From positions 1 through 23,864 of the forward strand of contig JAFYFR010000054.1 in the NCBI GenBank assembly GCA_017543645.1: a DNA stretch of 23,864 nucleotides. Direction: 5' to 3'. The position numbers were made by a program, and so were the translations under genes. Shown piece by piece: positions 9,054 through 15,643 of the stretch; position 1 is the stretch's first letter, and the number at the start of each line of letters is the position of its first letter. Origin of the DNA: Bacteroidales bacterium (GTDB lineage: Bacteria; Bacteroidota; Bacteroidia; Bacteroidales; UBA3824). The notes beneath the pieces are model-generated. The model had not been told where the DNA came from. It saw nothing but the letters and a program-made list of their open reading frames with translations, and made no database searches.

Positions 9054-9097
9054 TTTTTTAACTGTATTATTGTTTTTATGAGACCTGTGGTATTATG

Positions 9098-10492
9098 CTA
9101 TTTAGCCTCCTGTAATACCATCTCCGAAAGGGTGATTACCGTGTTGGCGGGGTTGCCTCCAAAGTCGAATACAAACTTGACTGCGCCTGTGGTGGTGCTG
9201 CCGTCTTCGCCGGTTTTAGTGTCAACGGGTATCTCTATGTCGGTGATGTCGTTGCTTGTAAACTCGTACTCAACGCCTGCTTCGAGGTCTACGTTAGCCA
9301 GCACAAGGATTATTTGGTCGCTCTTGGTGTCGGTTACTTTGATGGTAACGTTGCTTACGTCGGTGGTGGAGAGTAGTTTTACGTGGTAGTCGTATTTTTT
9401 GTCGGCCGATACTGCAATCTGCGAGATATAAGCCAGCTGAGCCTGCCACTGCAAATCGGTAGCGTCGGGCAGCGAATATGTCCACACGCCGTTGCCTTTG
9501 TCGGTGAGCACGTTGGTAGATAGTCCTGCCCAGCCTTCGCCGTGAGCGTAGAATGTGGTGGTTGCAAATGTTGCGCCAGCGGTAAGGTCGCCTTCTTGGT
9601 TGTATTCCCACACGGGTTTGTCTTGCGGCTGTGCGGGTTGCGTTCCAAAGGGCTCCAAGATATACTGCCACGAAATTTCGTTAGAACTCCATACAAGGGT
9701 GATTTTCTTACCCGAAACCTGTTTTACGATAAACTCGGGAGCTTCCCACTGCGAGTCGGCGGCAAGGTATCCGAGAATGGTATGCGACGAAAGCACAAGG
9801 TAGAGTTGCGTGCCACGGTACTCAAATTTCCAAGTGCCGGTGATTTCGCCAACGGGAATGTCGTAGTCGTCTGTTCCTGTACCCTTACCAAACACAGATG
9901 TGCCTATGTTGATGTAAGTTAGTCCGTCTTCGCCGGGGTTGTAGATATATGTTCCGTCAGACTTGAAGGTGAACTTGTCATCGTAAAGTCCGGTTCCATC
10001 CTTGGTGTTGGGTGTTCCGCACCACCATTCGGTTGGGTTTTCGGCCGACGATCCGCAACCAAGGTGTCCTGTTTCGTTGCGTGCAATCTGCCACGATGCC
10101 TCGCTGTCGCCGGTGAGTATTTTTGTTTCGTTGTCGAATGATGCGTATGTCTTGTCAAACGAGAGTTGCTTTACTATGCTGCCGTCGCAAATGCCGTTGC
10201 TGTTGTACATCTTGATTTCAACCGAATAGTCGCCAGCCATCAGGAATTGTTTCGTAACTCCGTTTACTGTGCTCTGAGTGCCGTCGTCGAAATACCAGAT
10301 GGGGTTACATTGCGGATTCAGCAAGTTGAACACCACTTTGTTGCTGTCGAGCATTGTAAACTCCACATCAATGTCGGATGCAGTGGGGCGTGCTGCGGGG
10401 TTGATGTCGTTGTGGTCGTCTTGGCAACCGTACAATGCCACTGAGGAAGCAGCTATTGCAATATATTTTATTATCGTTTTCATAATGGTCAT
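9098..10492 (-). CDS. Surface glycan-binding lipoprotein (SGBP) with PKD-like domain
   Basis: A non-catalytic lipoprotein of 464 residues (461 if ATG 10483, MKTIIKY, is the true start). The lipobox VALYGC is followed by QDDHND, an acidic surface-export signature. Residues of about 40-115 resemble a PKD Ig-like fold (WYFDDGTQS ... AGDYSVEIKM). A middle beta-rich domain at about 120-275 has a Trp-rich stretch (SWQIAR, EWWCGT, FKSDGTYIY) that I do not recognise. The C-terminal ~160 residues look like a CBM4/6-type sandwich (GEGWAGLS ... FVFDFGG). No catalytic motif is visible. Its place directly after susD (23-bp gap) is the standard position of an SGBP, which helps SusD capture polysaccharide at the outer surface. 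Family role is well supported by context; ligand is inferred to be the GH16 substrate. Confidence 0.8.
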   Translation of the reverse strand: MTIMKTIIKYIAIAASSVALYGCQDDHNDINPAARPTASDIDVEFTMLDSNKVVFNLLNPQCNPIWYFDDGTQSTVNGVTKQFLMAGDYSVEIKMYNSNGICDGSIVKQLSFDKTYASFDNETKILTGDSEASWQIARNETGHLGCGSSAENPTEWWCGTPNTKDGTGLYDDKFTFKSDGTYIYNPGEDGLTYINIGTSVFGKGTGTDDYDIPVGEITGTWKFEYRGTQLYLVLSSHTILGYLAADSQWEAPEFIVKQVSGKKITLVWSSNEISWQYILEPFGTQPAQPQDKPVWEYNQEGDLTAGATFATTTFYAHGEGWAGLSTNVLTDKGNGVWTYSLPDATDLQWQAQLAYISQIAVSADKKYDYHVKLLSTTDVSNVTIKVTDTKSDQIILVLANVDLEAGVEYEFTSNDITDIEIPVDTKTGEDGSTTTGAVKFVFDFGGNPANTVITLSEMVLQEAK

Positions 10493-10515
10493 ATTTATGA
10501 TTAATTATCAATATT

Positions 10516-12078
10516 TTAGTAGCCTGGGTTTTGTTTGAGGTTTTGGTCGGCTGATAGTTCCTCTTGTGGAATTGCTAAATACTTGTTGTGTCCGTCGTAT
10601 TTGCCGTTTTGCGCCAATTGTTCCGACGAATAGGTGTATTTGCCCGACTTGTCGTGAGCTGCGCCTTTGAGTATGTCGGATGCGTTGATTCCGTTTTCTC
10701 CGTCGTTTCTTACCACAAAGAAGAATCGTTTTCCTTCGCCAACGAACTCTCTTGCAGCCTCTTCAATAATGTCGGCCATGGTGCTGCCTGAGTAAGAGCC
10801 ACCGCGGGCGGTTCTAAGTGTGGTGAGGTAGCCTTCTGCCTTGCCGTTGCCGAGTTTTGCGGATAGTTCGGCGGCGTTGATGTATGCCTCGGCCGAGCGG
10901 AATACCCTGCGGTTGTTGCCATACGACAGGTTGGGATCGCCCGATGCAGCAAGGTTTTCGGCACGTGGAGCGTATTTAGCGTTGTAGAGAAATGTGCATT
11001 GGTAGCGTCCTGTCGATGCTTTGCCACGTGCGTCGATAATAGATGCGTCTCTGCGTTGGTCGCCTTCGGTGAAGAGATCCCAAACCGACTCTTTTATTGC
11101 ACCGAATCCCCATCCCGACGAGCAAACACCTTCTATCGCTTCGGCAGGTCCTAAGAATGCGGGAAGCACAGTGCCGGCTGCCACACGGTCGTTGTCGTAC
11201 CAGTCGCGTGTGCCTACTTTTACGTAGTTGATTTCAAAGATACTTTCGCTGCACCATTCGCCAGATTCTGTAAATATTTTAGCGTAGTCGCTTTCCAACG
11301 GGTATTCGGCAATCACGTCGTCCATATAGGCGAGGGCGGTGCTGTATTTGTCTTTGTCTTTCTGATAAAGCACGTAGTCGGCGTAGAGCATTTTGGCGAA
11401 TGCCTTGGTTGCGTGGCCTTCTTCGCCGTGGGTCTGTTTGCTCGGGAACGACGGCTCGCTGATGGCTTTTTCGAGATATTTGATAATCTGAGCGTAAGCG
11501 TCAGATGCGCTGAGTTGTGCCGCTGTGTAGCCGTTGTCTACTGATGGCGATGGATATTCGGCGGTGCCGTCGTAGTAGGGAATGTTGCCCCAGAATTTCC
11601 AGAGGATATTATAATAGTATGCCCTCAGGGTGTAGACCTCGGCAATCAGTTTGTTTTTGTTGCTGCCAGTGAATGTTTCGAGATAGCCCAAACAGTCGTT
11701 GCAGCGTTTGATGCCTGAATAACAGTCGTCCCAGAGACTTACGGGAGTGTTTTGAGCGTCCGAAGCCCAGTTGTTGATACGTTGAAGCGGTGGTTGGTCG
11801 GTAGAACTTCCGCCACCGACAAACAATTGGTCTGACATAATGTCGGCGATAAATACGGGGTCGGCATACGAACAATCTTTATGGGCGTTGTAGTCGAACC
11901 AGTGGAGTGGCGCATATGCCGCCGTGATGCTACTTTGTAGGTTTTCGGGGTCGGAAAAATACTCTTCCAACGATAGTTGTGTTGGATTCTCCACTTCCAA
12001 GAAATCTTCGGAGCAAGCACTCAATCCGAGCGAGGCAAGAGCCAGAATACTTGCTGTTATTTTTATATTGCTTTTCAT
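10516..12078 (-). CDS. susD: SusD/RagB-family glycan-capture lipoprotein
   Basis: The outer-surface lid lipoprotein that works with SusC to bind and pass oligosaccharides. The length of 520 residues is typical. The lipobox LGLSAC places the anchored Cys at residue 22 and is followed by SEDFLE, the characteristic SusD start and an acidic surface-export signal. The N-terminal SusD-like region has LWDDCYSGIKRCN and the helix AEVYTLRAYYYNILWKFWGN. The C-terminal RagB/SusD region has the conserved RSAEAYINAAELSAK helix and ends in KQNPGY, as many family members do. It is 57 bp downstream of susC. The symbol denotes the family, not starch specificity. Confidence 0.95.
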   Translation of the reverse strand: MKSNIKITASILALASLGLSACSEDFLEVENPTQLSLEEYFSDPENLQSSITAAYAPLHWFDYNAHKDCSYADPVFIADIMSDQLFVGGGSSTDQPPLQRINNWASDAQNTPVSLWDDCYSGIKRCNDCLGYLETFTGSNKNKLIAEVYTLRAYYYNILWKFWGNIPYYDGTAEYPSPSVDNGYTAAQLSASDAYAQIIKYLEKAISEPSFPSKQTHGEEGHATKAFAKMLYADYVLYQKDKDKYSTALAYMDDVIAEYPLESDYAKIFTESGEWCSESIFEINYVKVGTRDWYDNDRVAAGTVLPAFLGPAEAIEGVCSSGWGFGAIKESVWDLFTEGDQRRDASIIDARGKASTGRYQCTFLYNAKYAPRAENLAASGDPNLSYGNNRRVFRSAEAYINAAELSAKLGNGKAEGYLTTLRTARGGSYSGSTMADIIEEAAREFVGEGKRFFFVVRNDGENGINASDILKGAAHDKSGKYTYSSEQLAQNGKYDGHNKYLAIPQEELSADQNLKQNPGY

Positions 12079-12135
12079 AATTATTTCCTTTATTAAAAGT
12101 TACTAAATTTTAATTCTCAAATTTCTAACTGTCAA

Positions 12136-15100
12136 TTAAAACGCCACATTCACACCGAAAGTAAGAGTTCTTGCTTGGGGATAGATACCCTTGTCGATAC
12201 CAATGGCAGTGGTGCTTTGACCAATTTCGGGGTCGAAACCTTCGTATTTGGTGAGCGTGAACAGGTTTTGACATGAAACGAACACTCTTGCTTTTGAGAT
12301 GAAAGCTTTAGAAGTGAGTGCCTGCGGCAGGGTGTAGCCGAGTTCGATGTTTCTCAGGCGTAGGTAAGAGCCGTCGTGAACAAAGAAATCAGAAGAGTGG
12401 TTGTTGTAGGCAGAGTTGTAGAATTTAGGAACGGTGTTGGAAGTTCCTTCGCCAGTCCAGCGGTCTTTTATGCTTGTGGGCAGGTTGATAAACGATAGGT
12501 CGTTGCGTCGGGTCGCGTCGTATACTTCCGCACCCATAACTCCCTGAAACTGCGCCACAAAGTCGAAACCATTGTAGTCGGCAGAGAGCGAGAATCCGAA
12601 TGTCCAGTCGGGCATACCTTTGCCAATCTTTGTGTTGTCGGCATCGTTGATAATATTGTCGCCGTTTTGGTCAACAAAGATAATGTCGCCGGGCTGCGGG
12701 GTCGCGTCGCCGTATTTGAGTCCCGATGCTTCAACTTCAACCATATTTTGGAATACACCTGCGGTCTGATAGCCGAAGAAATATGGGTAAGGTTCGCCGT
12801 TTTTAGCGTGGGCAATAACTCCGTAGCCGGCTGCGCTCATACTCTCAACGTCGCTTTCGCCGCTTTCAGTTCCATAGTTAACGAGAGTGTTTTTGAGATA
12901 TGCTGCGTTGGCGGAAAAACGGAATTTTGCTTTGCTGATTTTCCAGCGGTACGAGAGGTCAAACTCCCAACCTGTGTTTTCCATCTTGCCGATGTTGCCG
13001 ATGGGTTTTGCCTCGCCAACGTATGTTACGATTGGCTGTGTCTGCAACATTCCGTCGGTGATTTTCTTGTACCAGTCTACGCTTACCGAGAGGGCCGAGT
13101 TGAAAAGGTCGATGTCGATACCTGCGTCGTGCTGAATGTTCTCCTCCCACTGGATAGCGTAGTTTGGAATACCCGAAGCCTTGGCACCGGTAGAAATCTC
13201 GCTGCCTTCTGGTCCGAAGAAATAGTTGTTGATATGTCCTGTTGAGGTGTTTACAGCGTAGGCGAATGCGCCGATGTTCTCGTTACCGTTTTTACCCCAA
13301 GAGTAGCGGAGTTTTGTGTTGTTCCACCAGCGGGGACGGTTTTGGAGGAATGGTTCGCGTGTGATATTCCAACCTACCGAGAACGAGGGAAATGTGGCGT
13401 AGTGGTTTTGATGACCAAAGTTAGATGATCCGTCGCGACGTACAGTGGCTTGGAACATATAGCGGCTCTTGAAATCGTAACTTACACGAGCAAAGAGCGA
13501 TGCAAGGGTGTGGTCGGCATTGTCGGCACCCCAGCCGTTGCGCTCGTCGGCGTTGGCAGAGTTGCCTGTGGTAAAGTCGGGATAGAGGCGATCATAGTCG
13601 ATGGCTACCAAATATTTGGAGTATGCGCCGAGATACGCGCCAGTGTTTTTCTTGGCCGACTGTCCTAACAATACTTGGAATGAGTGTCCGTTGATGGTCT
13701 TGTCGTAGCTCAATGTATTTTCCAACTGCCAGGTGAGACCTTTGTTCCAACTCATCGAAGCATCAGAAACAGAGGGCTTTTCCATAGTGTTGATATAGTG
13801 AGGAATGGTAGCACTGCGGCTGCCCCAGAACGACATGTCAGAACCAAAAGATGATTTGAATTTGAGATTGTCCCAGATTGTAACCTCTGCGTAGAAGTTG
13901 CTCACGAACTTGTCGCTCCAACTTCCGGGGTCGGGCAGCGAGAGAAACGCCATCGGGTTTTTCAACTCTTGGAGTTTTTCGCCTTCGTACTGATCAACCA
14001 AAGAATAAAGGTATCCGTTCTTGTCGGTGATAAGCCAGGGGTCGCCAGCGTGTGCGGCGCGGTCGGCTTCGGGGTCGAGCGAGTAAACAGGAATAGTGGG
14101 AGGGTTCATCATAGCCGAGCCGAGTGGCGAGCCAAATTCAGAGTTTGTTTCAATGCCCACCGATTTTACGTGTGTGTAGGCAATGTTCATACCAACGGTG
14201 ATATTGTTGAGCCAGTTGCGGTTTTTGGTGTCAACAAGTGTAAAAATGTTGTTGGTGCGGAAGTTGAACCTCTCGTAGTTAGAACGATCAAAGTCGCCTC
14301 CGATGATACCCTCTTGGTTGTAGTATCCAGCCGAGAAATAGTAGTTGACTCTCTCGTTTGCGCCCGAAACGCTCAACTGATGGCTTTGGATTGGTGCGTT
14401 GTAGTTCCAGAGTCTGCGCTGCCAGTCGGTGCTGATTCCTTTTGCTTCGATAGCAGCAACGTCAAATTTTGGTTCAAGTCCCGAGTTTACAAGAAACTCG
14501 TTCCAGATAGTGGCGTACTCTACAGAGTTGAGCACGTCGCGGGTCTTGGTGGTGTTTTGGAAACCTTGGCTGAAATCGTAGGTAACAACGGGCTTGCCTG
14601 TTTTACCTTTTTTAGTAGTAACAATTACAACGCCATTGGCCGCGCGTGCGCCGTACACAGCACCCGAGGCAGCGTCTTTAAGCACCTCGATAGATTGGAT
14701 GTCGCTCGGGGCAAGATAGTCGATTCCGCCGTCGATAGGCATACCGTCTACGATGTAGAGAGGGTCGGAATTGTTAATAGTGCCAACGCCTCGGATTCTA
14801 ACCTGGGCACTTGCTCCGGGTTGTCCCGACGAGGCTGTTACTGTAACGCCCGAGGCTGCGCCTCTTAAAGCGTTGTCTATACGGTTGGTGGTGCCAGCGA
14901 TGTCGTCGGCGTTGATACCCGAGATGGCTGCCGTTACTACGCTCTTTTTCTGAACTCCGTAGCCGATAACCACTACCTCGTCGAGGTCAACGTTGTTTTC
15001 TTCGAGAGCGAAGTCCAAAGTGCCGCCACCCTGGGGAACGGTTAAATCCACTGACACAAAGCCTATATACGAGGCTGAGAGTACCGCGCCTTCGCTACAT

Positions 15101-15294
15101 AATAAGGTGTAGTTGCCGTCGATGTCGGTGATGGTTCCGTTGGTAGTTCCTTTTTCTGCTATGGTTACGCCGAGAAGTGGCAATCCATCGGTCTGCGACA
15201 CTACCTTGCCGCTGACACTTACCCTGCCGTCTTGTGCAAAAGCTGTCAATGCCGTTATGCACACAACTGTAATTAATGTTAGTAGTCTTTTCAT
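12136..15294 (-). CDS. susC: SusC/RagA-family TonB-dependent outer-membrane transporter
   Basis: An outer-membrane barrel of 1052 residues that imports oligosaccharides with energy from TonB. The signal peptide is residues 1-20 (LTAFA/QD). A carboxypeptidase-regulatory-like domain follows at about 24-100 (VSGKVVSQTDGLPLLGV), then a TonB-box region VDLDEVVVIGYG at about 102-113 and the plug with VRIRGVGTINNSDPLYIVDG and a TTKKGK end near 230. The rest is a beta-barrel ending in TFGVNVAF, with the terminal Phe needed for barrel assembly. It is the first gene of the four-gene minus-strand operon and is read from the promoter at 15361-15394. I see no frameshift or truncation. No N-terminal STN domain is present, so there is no sign of direct anti-sigma signalling through this transporter. 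Confidence 0.95.
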   Translation of the reverse strand: MKRLLTLITVVCITALTAFAQDGRVSVSGKVVSQTDGLPLLGVTIAEKGTTNGTITDIDGNYTLLCSEGAVLSASYIGFVSVDLTVPQGGGTLDFALEENNVDLDEVVVIGYGVQKKSVVTAAISGINADDIAGTTNRIDNALRGAASGVTVTASSGQPGASAQVRIRGVGTINNSDPLYIVDGMPIDGGIDYLAPSDIQSIEVLKDAASGAVYGARAANGVVIVTTKKGKTGKPVVTYDFSQGFQNTTKTRDVLNSVEYATIWNEFLVNSGLEPKFDVAAIEAKGISTDWQRRLWNYNAPIQSHQLSVSGANERVNYYFSAGYYNQEGIIGGDFDRSNYERFNFRTNNIFTLVDTKNRNWLNNITVGMNIAYTHVKSVGIETNSEFGSPLGSAMMNPPTIPVYSLDPEADRAAHAGDPWLITDKNGYLYSLVDQYEGEKLQELKNPMAFLSLPDPGSWSDKFVSNFYAEVTIWDNLKFKSSFGSDMSFWGSRSATIPHYINTMEKPSVSDASMSWNKGLTWQLENTLSYDKTINGHSFQVLLGQSAKKNTGAYLGAYSKYLVAIDYDRLYPDFTTGNSANADERNGWGADNADHTLASLFARVSYDFKSRYMFQATVRRDGSSNFGHQNHYATFPSFSVGWNITREPFLQNRPRWWNNTKLRYSWGKNGNENIGAFAYAVNTSTGHINNYFFGPEGSEISTGAKASGIPNYAIQWEENIQHDAGIDIDLFNSALSVSVDWYKKITDGMLQTQPIVTYVGEAKPIGNIGKMENTGWEFDLSYRWKISKAKFRFSANAAYLKNTLVNYGTESGESDVESMSAAGYGVIAHAKNGEPYPYFFGYQTAGVFQNMVEVEASGLKYGDATPQPGDIIFVDQNGDNIINDADNTKIGKGMPDWTFGFSLSADYNGFDFVAQFQGVMGAEVYDATRRNDLSFINLPTSIKDRWTGEGTSNTVPKFYNSAYNNHSSDFFVHDGSYLRLRNIELGYTLPQALTSKAFISKARVFVSCQNLFTLTKYEGFDPEIGQSTTAIGIDKGIYPQARTLTFGVNVAF

Positions 15295-15360
15295 ATTAAT
15301 TAAGTATTAAATTGAAAAAAAATGTTTTGATAAGTATAGATTTTTCTCTTTCGAGTGTTG

Positions 15361-15394
15361 CAAACTTACAACTCTTTTACGCTATACACCTAAA
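15361..15394 (-). promoter_or_regulatory. Promoter of the susC operon
   Basis: On the minus strand a perfect -7 box TAAGTTTG lies at 15368-15361. An imperfect -33 element (TTTA at 15394-15391) lies 22 bp upstream. Transcription would start near 15354, leaving a leader of about 60 nt. The poor -33 element fits a promoter that needs an activator, and two TGCAGT boxes lie just upstream at 15413 and 15435. Confidence 0.7.
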
Positions 15395-15412
15395 AAATAT
15401 CCTTTCTAAACT

Positions 15413-15440
15413 ACTGCATTACACCAGAAAATATACTGCA
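15413..15440 (-). promoter_or_regulatory. Two direct operator boxes upstream of the susC promoter
   Basis: Read on the minus strand, boxes TTTGCAGTATA (core 15440-15435) and ATGCAGTAG (core 15418-15413) are direct repeats 22 bp apart, about two helical turns. Core centres lie 69.5 and 47.5 bp from the -7 box, exactly as in the GH3 promoter. Binding protein unknown. Confidence 0.65.
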
Positions 15441-15489
15441 AATATACGTCAAACCATACGGCAGGGCATTTTTGTGAGTCATGGCTACT

Positions 15490-15495
15490 ACTGCA
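15490..15495 (-). promoter_or_regulatory. Lone central TGCAGT box
   Basis: A further core copy, with ATTGCAGTAG read on the minus strand, near the middle of the divergent region. It has no mirror partner on the other side. It may be a shared accessory site or chance. Confidence 0.4.
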
Positions 15496-15520
15496 ATTTC
15501 AACCCTCTCTGCCGTAGTTT

Positions 15521-15568
15521 TGCAGTATACAAATATGCGTTTTGCAGTAGTCAAAAATACTTTGCAGT
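15521..15568 (+). promoter_or_regulatory. Three direct operator boxes upstream of the GH3 promoter
   Basis: Boxes TTTTGCAGTATA (core 15521-15526), TTTTGCAGTAG (15543-15548) and CTTTGCAGTG (15563-15568) repeat in the same orientation at 22-bp and 20-bp steps. The first two are at the same distances from the -7 box as the susC pair. The third nearly abuts the -33 element and has no counterpart on the susC side. Confidence 0.65.
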
Positions 15569-15569
15569 G

Positions 15570-15600
15570 TTTCAAAAAACGAGGCTTGTACGTATGTTTG
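15570..15600 (+). promoter_or_regulatory. Promoter of the GH3 gene
   Basis: A perfect -7 box TATGTTTG (15593-15600) lies 19 bp after an imperfect -33 element TTTC (15570-15573). Transcription would start near 15607, about 37 nt before the ATG at 15644. As at susC, the -33 element is imperfect and activator-type boxes lie upstream. Confidence 0.7.
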
Positions 15601-15643
15601 TGCATAAAAAAATCAAATTTTTCAACCCGTAAATTTCAGAGTT

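Noticed and set aside
13969..14868. A 299-residue open frame on the plus strand inside susC
   Set aside because: The minus-strand susC frame is continuous and family-typical here; the antisense product is Val/Cys-rich with no known motif and no promoter.
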